From the NCBI GenBank assembly GCA_002422765.1, contig DITI01000054.1, positions 1 to 8,075 on the forward strand: 8,075 nt of DNA. The letters run 5' to 3'. The DNA is from Candidatus Pacebacteria bacterium UBA6188 (GTDB lineage: Bacteria; Patescibacteriota; Microgenomatia; UBA1400; PJMF01). This document shows, in pieces, positions 1-6,874 of this stretch. The notes below the pieces were generated by a model. That model searched no databases and had not been told where the DNA came from. It was given only the letters and a program-made list of their open reading frames with translations. Position 1 is the first letter of the stretch; every line of letters starts with the position of its first letter. The translations under genes were made by a program, and so were the position numbers.

Positions 1-605
1 ATTTTATTTTTTTGAGATAAAGAAGTATTGATTGGCGGATAAATCATAGGAGCAAGCGACAGCTTTGGATAGAATTTTTTGGCTCTTTGTTTGACAATTT
101 CAGCAATGGGCACTACAACGTCTGGACGATGCATGGCTACTTGGTCCCAGTTTTTTAAATAGTTTAGTAGAAAATTAGCTAAATTTTTAACAATGGGCCA
201 AGCAAATAAGCGATTTTGCTGCAGATATTCTTTGCGATAATGGTAGAGATATCGTGGTGGACTAAGCAGATAGCAGAAATGTAACTGATCTCTTCTAGTA
301 ATTACGCCTTTGGCTTCAGCGCTAGTGACTGAAATAACAATATCAAAAGCCGAAAGATCGAGACTCTCAAAAGCTAAAGGCATAAGAAAAGCAAGATAGC
401 GATGAAGATTTTTGGCCAAAGGAATTTTTTGTAAGAAACTGGGTTTGACTAGAAAATTTTTGGCCCAAGTGGCTTTTTTGGAATCATAAACTGAGCTAAA
501 AAGCACAGCCTGAGGGTAAAGCTTTTGTAAGGCCAAAAGCACCTGTTCGGCTCCACCATAAACCGTATTAACCCGATCATAAACGAGGGCGATTTTGGCT
601 GTCAT
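1..605 (-). CDS. Glycosyltransferase family 4 (GT4-C), N-terminal part, cut by left window edge
   Basis: My translation from the ATG at 605 gives 201 residues with no stop before the window ends, so only the N-terminal acceptor-side Rossmann domain of a GT-B enzyme is visible. The start MTAKIALVYDRVNTVYGGAE holds the glycine-rich GGAE loop (residues 17-20) that is characteristic of GT4 enzymes. The block FCYLLSPPRYLYHY (about 110-123) matches the 'FCYCHTPPRYLW'-type segment of O-antigen/mannosyltransferase-like GT4 proteins. YPPIN (179-183) matches the usual YPPVD before the C-terminal donor domain. The stretch VVVPIAEIVKQRAKKFY replaces the more usual 'iaNS..va.ri.k.Y', which is a small oddity. 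The ATG overlaps the preceding gene's TGA as ATGA, and no Shine-Dalgarno is seen, so translation is probably coupled. The role is likely cytoplasmic transfer of a sugar from an NDP-sugar to a lipid-linked glycan; the sugar cannot be read from sequence. Confidence 0.88.
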   Translation of the reverse strand, partial: MTAKIALVYDRVNTVYGGAEQVLLALQKLYPQAVLFSSVYDSKKATWAKNFLVKPSFLQKIPLAKNLHRYLAFLMPLAFESLDLSAFDIVISVTSAEAKGVITRRDQLHFCYLLSPPRYLYHYRKEYLQQNRLFAWPIVKNLANFLLNYLKNWDQVAMHRPDVVVPIAEIVKQRAKKFYPKLSLAPMIYPPINTSLSQKNK

Positions 606-1744
606 AGCTGTTTCAAAAGGGCCTGCCAAACATCTTGAGCCATTTGGTCAAAGCTGTATTGCTTGGCTACTTTTAAACCTTGCTCAATAATTTTTTTACG
701 ATTGCTAGCTTCTAATTTTTCAACTGCTTCAACAAAACTTTGGGGTTTTTGAGGGTCAAAGAAGATGGCAGCGTCTTGATAGATTTCTCTAAAAACCTTG
801 ATGTCTGAGGCCAAAACTGGAGTGTGACTGGCCATGGCTTCAATGCCGGTCAAACCAAAACCCTCAGAAACTGAAGGTTGAACGAGAGCGCTAGACTCTC
901 GGTAAAGATTAATTAATTTTTCGTCTGGAACAAAACCTAAGAAAATTACTTGTTTTTTAACTTTGTAATTGGCGATTAAAGTCTGAACTTGGTCTTGGAA
1001 AATATTGCGGGCACAAGCAATCAAGAGCTTGTATTTGGGCAATTTTTTTAGACTTTGAATAACTAACTTCAGATTTTTGTGTGGATAAAGAGAGCCGGTA
1101 TAGATGAGTTGTTTTTTGATTCTGGTTTTGAGCTCTATTTTTTGTTGGAGAGCTCTCTCGTAACTATTGGCAATACCTTCCTTGCTCACGATAATTTTAT
1201 CTTCTGCAAATGGATAGTATTTCAGCACGGTCTCTTTAACGCTTTGAGTGGGAACAAAGATGAGCAAGGCTTTTTTGACAGCTTGCTGACTAACTTTATG
1301 ATGAGCCAGATATTTAAAATAATATTGCCAAGGCTTGAGTGTGGTGGCATGCAGACCCTTTTGCTCGTACCAGAGCAGATCATGAATGGTGATGGCAAGC
1401 TTGCCTCGATAGGCCAAGGGCACATTCCAATGAGGCACATAAAGCAAATCTAACTTCGCTTTTTTGTAAAATTTAGGCAAGAGCAATTGCTCTCTAAGGC
1501 CATAGTGCTTGATCTTGGTGATAACAATTTCAAGCTGAGAATGGTCAAAGAAATCTCCCAAAACATCTCTTGCTTGTTGAGGAGAGAAAAAGAACAAGAC
1601 GAAAGTCACTTTCTTCCCCTTTTTGTCCAAAGAAAAGCGAACAAGCCTTCTAATCAAATTTTCACTATAGCGACCAATGCCGGCGTGTTCTTGACCAGCT
1701 AAACGGGCATCAATGCCAATTCTAAAGGTTTGTTTATCGGCCAT
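602..1744 (-). CDS. Glycosyltransferase family 4 (GT4-B)
   Basis: This is a complete 380-residue GT-B fold enzyme of the usual length for GT4. The N-terminal domain opens with FRIGIDARLAG and GIGRYSENL (22-30), the acceptor-side signature of mannosyl/rhamnosyl-type GT4 proteins, followed by TIHDLLWYE (119-127). The donor domain begins near YTGSLYPHKNL (215-225), with the basic residue K223 expected to contact phosphate. It contains the intact EX7E pair E294 and E302 in SVSEGFGLTGIEAMAS, and ends with FFDP and an amphipathic C-terminal helix. No membrane span is seen; it is expected to act at the inner leaflet. The start at 1744 lies inside the last codons of the upstream GT2 gene (11-nt overlap) and has no visible Shine-Dalgarno, so coupling is likely. 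The stop overlaps the next start as ATGA. The family is clear; the specific sugar and linkage are unknown. Confidence 0.95.
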   Translation of the reverse strand: MADKQTFRIGIDARLAGQEHAGIGRYSENLIRRLVRFSLDKKGKKVTFVLFFFSPQQARDVLGDFFDHSQLEIVITKIKHYGLREQLLLPKFYKKAKLDLLYVPHWNVPLAYRGKLAITIHDLLWYEQKGLHATTLKPWQYYFKYLAHHKVSQQAVKKALLIFVPTQSVKETVLKYYPFAEDKIIVSKEGIANSYERALQQKIELKTRIKKQLIYTGSLYPHKNLKLVIQSLKKLPKYKLLIACARNIFQDQVQTLIANYKVKKQVIFLGFVPDEKLINLYRESSALVQPSVSEGFGLTGIEAMASHTPVLASDIKVFREIYQDAAIFFDPQKPQSFVEAVEKLEASNRKKIIEQGLKVAKQYSFDQMAQDVWQALLKQL

Positions 1745-2621
1745 CGGTTTTGATTAGAACAAAATATTTGACGAGACTGCGCAAAAATTTTGGATATTTA
1801 TCTTGATAATGCTTGTCGTAGTACTGCAACATGGTTTTGTAAAAATATTGCTGAGTGATGGAAGCAGTTTTTTTGTTACTGCTTTTGATACCTGATTTAT
1901 TTTTGTAGTGGATAATTTTGATCTTGGGATAAAAGATAATTTTATAACCAGCATCTCTAAAGCGTTTGCACCAGTCCAAATCTTCAGCATACATAAAGAA
2001 GTTGTCATCTAGCATACCAACTTTTTTGATGGCACTGTTGCGGACGATCATGGCTGCGCCAGTGCAGGCATCGATCTGATGAACGGTGTTTAGATCTTTA
2101 TAGCTCTGGTGATATTGTGCAAAAAGCTTGAATTTGGGAAACAAATCTTCTAGACCGACAAAATAGGTAAAACTGGCCCAAGGCGTAGGTTCACCGCGGT
2201 GACAAGCCTGATCAAGACTACCATCACCCAATTCGACTTTGGGTGAGGTCATAGCAACGTCTTTATTTTTATCCATATAAGCGATGATTTCGTCTAAATT
2301 TGACTGACCTTTGTTCAAAAACTCAGTGTCGCTGTTGAGCAACATGACATAACGAGCTTGATTGCCTTTGATGGCGACATTATTGCCAAAAGCAAAACCT
2401 CCGTTGCGACCAGACTCGATGGTGGTGGCCCACTTAAAATCTTTACGCATTATTTTGACTGAATCATCAGTACTATCATTATCAACCACGATTAGCTCCA
2501 CAGCATATTTGGTCTTATCTAGATAGTTTTTCTTAAGTGTTGGTAAGAGTTTCTTGAGCCAAAACTGGCCATTATAGTTCAGGATAATGATACTGAGGTC
2601 CAATTTGTTATTTTTTTTCAT
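1734..2621 (-). CDS. Glycosyltransferase family 2 (GT2-B), rhamnosyltransferase-like
   Basis: This is a complete 295-residue GT-A fold enzyme. In order it shows LSIIILNYNG (9-18), the nucleotide-binding VDNDSTDDS (46-54), GRNGGFAFGNN (71-81), the DxD-like LLNSDTEF (94-101), CTGAAMIVR (186-194) and FFMYAEDLDWCKR (208-220), whose Glu-Asp pair is the probable catalytic-base region. A trailing HYKNKSG precedes a basic C-terminal tail. This pattern is that of WbbL/rhamnosyltransferase-like GT2 enzymes, which transfer a sugar from an NDP-sugar to a growing lipid-linked chain on the cytoplasmic side. No transmembrane helix is evident. The start at 2621 is supported by a strong Shine-Dalgarno and by the ATGA overlap with the upstream GT4. 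The gene opens with an A8 run that encodes Lys-Lys-Asn. Rhamnose specificity is only an analogy. Confidence 0.94.
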   Translation of the reverse strand: MKKNNKLDLSIIILNYNGQFWLKKLLPTLKKNYLDKTKYAVELIVVDNDSTDDSVKIMRKDFKWATTIESGRNGGFAFGNNVAIKGNQARYVMLLNSDTEFLNKGQSNLDEIIAYMDKNKDVAMTSPKVELGDGSLDQACHRGEPTPWASFTYFVGLEDLFPKFKLFAQYHQSYKDLNTVHQIDACTGAAMIVRNSAIKKVGMLDDNFFMYAEDLDWCKRFRDAGYKIIFYPKIKIIHYKNKSGIKSSNKKTASITQQYFYKTMLQYYDKHYQDKYPKFLRSLVKYFVLIKTDGR

Positions 2622-3814
2622 ATTTTTTTATCACCTATCTCTTGATAAATTTTATCTAACTCTTGCGAGATCAATTCCCAATCGTAGTGTTGGCTGACGA
2701 ATTTCTTGCCATTGGCTGAAAGTGTCTGCCAGAGATTTTTATCATTAAGCACCTTAACTGTCAAATCTGCTAGCTCTTGAGCCTTGTTGCTAGTGAGCAC
2801 ATCTTGACCATCTTTGATATTGAGACCTTCAACAGCAATTTTACTAGCAACCACAGGTGTGCCACTAGCCATGGCCTCCAAAATTTTATAACGAGTGCCT
2901 TTGCCACTAAAAACTGGGGCCAAGAGCACATGAGCGCTTTGGAAAGCATCACGAATGTCTTCTACTCTGCCGGCGACAGTGATTTGTGGGTCATTACTAC
3001 CATAAGAAATAACTTTACTTGTTGGAGCATTGCCGACAATCAACAGCTGAGCTTTGGCTACACGCTGTTTGATGATGGGCCAAATTTCTTTGACTAGAAA
3101 ATCAACTGCTTCGATATTGGGCAGCCATTTAAAAGTGCCAACAGAGAGAATAGTCGGTTGTGAATTGAGAGAGCGAGGTTTTTGAGCAAACCATTTGGTG
3201 TCTACTCCATTAGCAACGACGTCGATCTTTTCTTTATTTAGTTCTTTACCGATGAATTGGCGATCTTCTTCGCTCATGACGATTAGACGCTTGGCTTTTT
3301 GCCAGTAGTGTTTCTCCCAGTGGTGAATTTTTCTAACATCAATGTTGAGCAAAGGGCGTAAGAAAAAAGGCGCTTTTTTGGCGTAGCTTTCGTAGCCCAA
3401 ATATTCGATGGTTTGCTCCACTAGAATAATGGGAATTTTACAGGCGGGGATATGAGGCATCATGTAAAAGGTTTCAGCGTGAATCAAATCATAATCTTGT
3501 TGAGCAATTTCTCTTCTAACTGCTTCCAAGCTTCCTTCGGCTTGATTGCGAATGACCAAAAATGGAAAGCTGGAGAAGATGGTTTTAAAAATATTTTTGA
3601 GGGTAAAAGGTTTTTCACTACGTTTAAAAACTCGGACTTTATGACAGTATTTTTCTAGCTCTTTGACATATTGTTTTTCTTCTTCACTTTTAATCAGGGC
3701 AAAGAGAGTGATTTGATGCTTATGACTAAGCTTCTTGAGCAAATTGTAGGTGCGAATTTGGCCGCCAGAAAGCAAAGGATAAGGCAAATAGGGAGTGAGC
3801 ATTAAAATTTTCAT
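2618..3814 (-). CDS. Glycosyltransferase family 4 (GT4-A)
   Basis: This is a complete 398-residue GT-B enzyme. The N-terminus MKILMLTPYLPYPLLSGGQI carries the GG acceptor loop (17-18), followed by RTYNLLKKLS. The domain linker includes VVANGVDTKWF (199-209), and the donor domain starts at TILSVGTFKWLPN (221-233). The active-site segment reads SGKGTRYKILEAMASGTPVV (303-322). It keeps R308, K310 and E313, but the position of the first Glu of the classical EX7E motif is K305. The 'GxGTRxKxLEAMA' form is one I recall from a common GT4 subfamily, so the enzyme is probably active rather than decayed. No membrane span is seen; it should act in the cytoplasm or at the membrane face. It is ATGA-coupled at both ends: to the GT39-like gene upstream and to GT2-B downstream. 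No good Shine-Dalgarno precedes 3814. The donor and acceptor are unknown. Confidence 0.94.
   Translation of the reverse strand: MKILMLTPYLPYPLLSGGQIRTYNLLKKLSHKHQITLFALIKSEEEKQYVKELEKYCHKVRVFKRSEKPFTLKNIFKTIFSSFPFLVIRNQAEGSLEAVRREIAQQDYDLIHAETFYMMPHIPACKIPIILVEQTIEYLGYESYAKKAPFFLRPLLNIDVRKIHHWEKHYWQKAKRLIVMSEEDRQFIGKELNKEKIDVVANGVDTKWFAQKPRSLNSQPTILSVGTFKWLPNIEAVDFLVKEIWPIIKQRVAKAQLLIVGNAPTSKVISYGSNDPQITVAGRVEDIRDAFQSAHVLLAPVFSGKGTRYKILEAMASGTPVVASKIAVEGLNIKDGQDVLTSNKAQELADLTVKVLNDKNLWQTLSANGKKFVSQHYDWELISQELDKIYQEIGDKKI
2631..2636 (-). promoter_or_regulatory. Shine-Dalgarno site of GT2-B
   Basis: The coding strand reads AGGTGA here, 9 nt before the ATG at 2621, inside the last codons of the upstream GT4 gene. 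It is the strongest ribosome-binding match in the window and supports the start at 2621. Confidence 0.72.
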
Positions 3815-5247
3815 GGCTTGGCTGCTTTCAGATCAATGATAATGTAATCGGAGTTTTTAGCTAGAACCTGATATTTTTCTTCCAAAGCCTTAGCTTCCCA
3901 GTCGTAGCTACTAGAAACATAGATGCTGGCGCCTTTATTAATTTTATCTTCAATTTCAAAACCAATAGGCCAGCCACGACGGTTGGTTTGAAAAAGAAAC
4001 TGAGTGTCGCCCATGGCTGGAGCGATCACTAAAACTTGCGGATCAACTAGTTTATCTAAGGCTTGTCCTGCCACAACGTATTCGGGATGATTAACGTTGA
4101 AATAGCCTTTGACGGCTTGGTGGGCGAAATAAAGACTCGAGCTAAAAACAAGCAGAGTTAATGCTAAGGCAAATTTTGTTTTTAACTTTTCATAAAAAAG
4201 AAGTAGACCTCTAGCAAAGGAAATTACCACAATAGGTAGAGCTAAATTCTGGTAATAATCATGCTGAACATTGCCAGTGGCAATGACAACGAAATAAAGT
4301 ATGACTCCCAACCACCAAGCTCCGTAAAAATAGAAGTCGCGACTGCGACGCCAGAAATTACTAAATACAAAAATCAAGCCAAAATACCCAAGAAATAATT
4401 TGCCTAGGCGCTCATAAAATAACCAGCGCCACCAAGCTGGAGTGAGGCGAATATTATTGCCATTGAAAAGCCAATCTGAGGCTGGTACTCCTTGGGGAAA
4501 ATTTTTGATCCATTCGCGCCACCAAAACATTGGTGCAAAAGCCAAAACAGGAAGCAAATAAATTCTTGGGTCTCGCCACAGAGCTTTTTGGCGAGCTTGC
4601 CAGATGATGATGAGATAAACTGGTGCTAGAAACACCACAAAAGGCTTGAGTAAGGCCGCTAAAGCTAAGCCTAAACAAGCAAAAAGGTAATGACCAAACT
4701 TTCTACTTTGGGCGAAAAGATAAAATTGCCAAATAGAGAGTGTGCTGAAAAATAGAAAATAAGGTTCTGGCAAAACTACCCGAGAGTAATAAACACTGTA
4801 GGGCAAAATAGCGTAAATTAAGGCAGTGAGCAAGGCTGTTTTCAAGCCAGATAATTCTTTGACTAGTGCAAAAAGTAGGACAAGGGTGCCTAAGGAAGTC
4901 AGAACCGAAGCTAGGCGACTTACTGTCACCAAGTCGAGATTTGGCCACTGACGCAAAATGAGAGCCAAAAACCCATTTACAAAAGGAAATTCCACCATGC
5001 GATAGCCTTTTGGATTATCTAGACCGGATTGAATGTTGCTAAGATCATGATATTGAGGTCGCAGTAGGTCTATTTTTTCAGCTTTAACGTATTCTCTGGT
5101 GACTGAAGCAGTATCAACTTGGCGAAAAGCATGCCAATCAGCCAAGGGACTGTCTAGGCGATAAAGTCGAAGAGTTAAAGCCAATAGTAAGATCAAGCCA
5201 AGCAAGAGGCCTGTCTGGCTAAGAGCTTTTTTTAGTTTTTTTAACAT
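3811..5247 (-). CDS. Multi-pass membrane glycosyltransferase, ArnT/PMT-like (GT39/GT83 type)
   Basis: This is an integral-membrane GT-C enzyme of 478 residues when started at 5247. The frame is open to an ATG at 5349, but those extra 34 codons lie inside the upstream gene. The 5247 start instead gives the expected basic N-terminus MLKKLKKAL followed by a first membrane helix (about 12-30). The first external loop holds LDSPLADWHAFRQVDTA (31-47), where PMT/ArnT enzymes carry their catalytic acidic residues (D32 and D38 are candidates). YYSRVVLPEPY (153-163) and VQHDYYQNLALP (327-338) are further family signatures. About 11 membrane helices end near residue 378. The last ~95 residues form a soluble, probably extracytoplasmic domain containing TNRRGWP. 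Such enzymes transfer a sugar from polyprenyl-phosphate-sugar to an acceptor outside the membrane. No Shine-Dalgarno is seen; translation is probably coupled through the 29-nt overlap. Whether the acceptor is lipid, glycan or protein cannot be told. Confidence 0.9.
   Translation of the reverse strand: MLKKLKKALSQTGLLLGLILLLALTLRLYRLDSPLADWHAFRQVDTASVTREYVKAEKIDLLRPQYHDLSNIQSGLDNPKGYRMVEFPFVNGFLALILRQWPNLDLVTVSRLASVLTSLGTLVLLFALVKELSGLKTALLTALIYAILPYSVYYSRVVLPEPYFLFFSTLSIWQFYLFAQSRKFGHYLFACLGLALAALLKPFVVFLAPVYLIIIWQARQKALWRDPRIYLLPVLAFAPMFWWREWIKNFPQGVPASDWLFNGNNIRLTPAWWRWLFYERLGKLFLGYFGLIFVFSNFWRRSRDFYFYGAWWLGVILYFVVIATGNVQHDYYQNLALPIVVISFARGLLLFYEKLKTKFALALTLLVFSSSLYFAHQAVKGYFNVNHPEYVVAGQALDKLVDPQVLVIAPAMGDTQFLFQTNRRGWPIGFEIEDKINKGASIYVSSSYDWEAKALEEKYQVLAKNSDYIIIDLKAAKP
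5219..5247 (-). other. 29-nt dual-coding overlap of the Wzy-like and GT39-like genes
   Basis: The last codons of the ligase-like gene and the first codons of the GT39-like gene share this DNA in different frames. Two A7 runs on the coding strand make both frames Lys-rich: the upstream protein ends VKKTKKSS and the downstream protein begins MLKKLKKAL. Both peptides are expected to lie on the cytoplasmic side, next to a membrane helix. The start of the downstream gene is inferred from this topology and from the absence of a better ATG; a Shine-Dalgarno is not visible. Confidence 0.75.
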
Positions 5248-6841
5248 TTTTAGTGACAGCAAAATTATTGTAAGCCAGAATTGCTCCAGCCAAAGCCCAG
5301 TAAGTAAAGGCAACTTTGGAAGAGGCAAAGACATCAATGTAAGTGGCATTCAGCAATAGACCGATAGAAGCGGCAATAAAAGCAATGTTAGCCATTTGTA
5401 ATTGTTTGTCGGAAGAGTTCTTTTGGTTGCGGTAGAGTACCATGAGCAGAACTAGGACTGTGCCATAAAAAGTGATAAAGCCAAAAAGCCCAGTTTCTCC
5501 CAAAGTACGGAGGAAATTATTGTCAGTGCTTTCTGCTTCAGTAAATTGTTGGAACTCTTTTTTGTTGAGAGTGGCATAGCCAGAACCAAGTAGAGGGTTT
5601 TTGGCAAAGCCCTTGAGAGCGTTGGGCCATAATTCGTCGAGACGAATAGCAAAAGATAGGCCATATTTCAAGGCATTAGGAGACCAAGTGCGAGGTTTTT
5701 CGGTGTAACCAGAGCTAGAAGAAGCGTCTGGGACCCTATCTGGTACATCAACGTAAACATCAAGTGGTTTTTTGCTAACTGGTTGCTGATCGGTGGGAGT
5801 GAGAACGCTGTCGAGCTGAGTGTTGTCAAAAGCCACGCCATTACTAGGTTTCATTTTTTCTCTCAATTCTCTAATTCTGGCTGCCGGATCAGACAAAAAT
5901 TCAACTTGTTTGGCCAAGAACTCTTGAGATTTTTGGTAGGTTTTGAAAGTTGTTGGGTAAGCTTGTAAAACTTGTTCCAATCTCTCTCTCATGTCAGCCC
6001 CAAAAACAAACATCATTAAGGCAACTAGAAATAGATAGGCCATACTTTGACGAACAAAGAAGAAAACCTTCTGCCAAAACTTACTCGGCTTAAGAGCGAG
6101 AAGCAATAAGCCAACCATAACTGCACCTAGGTAAGCAATAAAAGAAGTGCGCGAAGCACTCATTACTAGTAGCCATAAACCTAGTAAATGGACGATGTGC
6201 AGGCCAATTTTAGGCCATTTTTTTTGAGCATTGATAGCTAGGAGATAAAAAATAGGCAGAACAATGACTAAATAGGCGGCTAGATCATAGTGACCGCCAA
6301 AAGTGGACTGAACTCTAGCATGTTCGGTGAGGTATAAAACAATGCCTTTGCTAAATTCGCGATTCATGGTGGAAAAAACTGGCCAATACCAATATCTTTG
6401 GCCGTAGCCGTAAATGACAATTGCCACCACTGTTAAAGCCAAAGCATAAAAAACCACCTTGAGGTCTTTGGGTTTCTTGATCGCTGAAAACATGATAAAG
6501 AATAAGGCAAAATACTCGGTGTATCTGAATAAATGCAAAACTGACTTACCAATGTGAATTAGTTCGATAGGAATGGTTTTAATTAGAAAAACAGCTGACA
6601 GAATAGATAAGCTAGCCACACCTAGATAAGCAAAAATCCAAGGGGTGAGTTGATTTTTAAAATCTAGCTTGCGGCGCCAAAGTTGAATCACATAATATAG
6701 GAAAGCGACTAAAACCAAAACGTCCTCTACTCTAACTCGGACAATATAGCCAGGTAGAACATCAAAGAGGGGAATTTTAGGATAAAGGGGAATAAAAGCT
6801 AAGAGAAAACTGGCGATAATCAGCAGTAAATTTTGTGGCAT
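5219..6841 (-). CDS. O-antigen ligase/polymerase-like membrane protein (Wzy_C family)
   Basis: This 540-residue polytopic protein has about 9 helices in its first ~280 residues, then a loop of about 165 residues (roughly 282-448), then three C-terminal helices (about 451-470, 483-500, 510-527) and a basic tail. This is the architecture of the WaaL/Wzy ligase-polymerase family, which moves a glycan from a polyprenyl-diphosphate carrier to an acceptor at the outer face. Supporting motifs are ARVQSTFGGHYDLAAYL (175-191, R176), SASRTSFIA (228-236, R231), LLGSGYATLNKKEF (417-430) and DNNFLRTLGETGLFGF (440-455). In the last motif an Asp-Asn occupies the place where WaaL enzymes often have His-Asn. 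The big loop is longer than I would expect and contains a helical, charged part (282-330) and a Pro/Asp/Ser-rich part (332-385). The start at 6841 follows a 33-nt gap without a Shine-Dalgarno. Ligase versus polymerase is undecided. Confidence 0.9.
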   Translation of the reverse strand: MPQNLLLIIASFLLAFIPLYPKIPLFDVLPGYIVRVRVEDVLVLVAFLYYVIQLWRRKLDFKNQLTPWIFAYLGVASLSILSAVFLIKTIPIELIHIGKSVLHLFRYTEYFALFFIMFSAIKKPKDLKVVFYALALTVVAIVIYGYGQRYWYWPVFSTMNREFSKGIVLYLTEHARVQSTFGGHYDLAAYLVIVLPIFYLLAINAQKKWPKIGLHIVHLLGLWLLVMSASRTSFIAYLGAVMVGLLLLALKPSKFWQKVFFFVRQSMAYLFLVALMMFVFGADMRERLEQVLQAYPTTFKTYQKSQEFLAKQVEFLSDPAARIRELREKMKPSNGVAFDNTQLDSVLTPTDQQPVSKKPLDVYVDVPDRVPDASSSSGYTEKPRTWSPNALKYGLSFAIRLDELWPNALKGFAKNPLLGSGYATLNKKEFQQFTEAESTDNNFLRTLGETGLFGFITFYGTVLVLLMVLYRNQKNSSDKQLQMANIAFIAASIGLLLNATYIDVFASSKVAFTYWALAGAILAYNNFAVTKNVKKTKKSS

Positions 6842-6874
6842 GAATAAGATGCTTACATTCTATAACTTTTAACT

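Noticed and set aside
1079..1453. A 124-codon open frame on the plus strand
   Set aside because: It lies entirely opposite the well-supported GT4 gene at 602-1744, and its translation shows no family motif. It is a shadow of the coding strand.
2777..3097. A 106-codon plus-strand frame
   Set aside because: It is antisense to the GT4 gene at 2618-3814, with no ribosome site or recognisable motif.
5248..5349. A 34-codon N-terminal extension of the GT39-like protein starting at 5349
   Set aside because: This DNA already encodes the C-terminal helix and tail of the Wzy-like protein, and the extension looks like frame-shifted membrane codons. The 5247 start gives a normal basic N-terminus and first helix.
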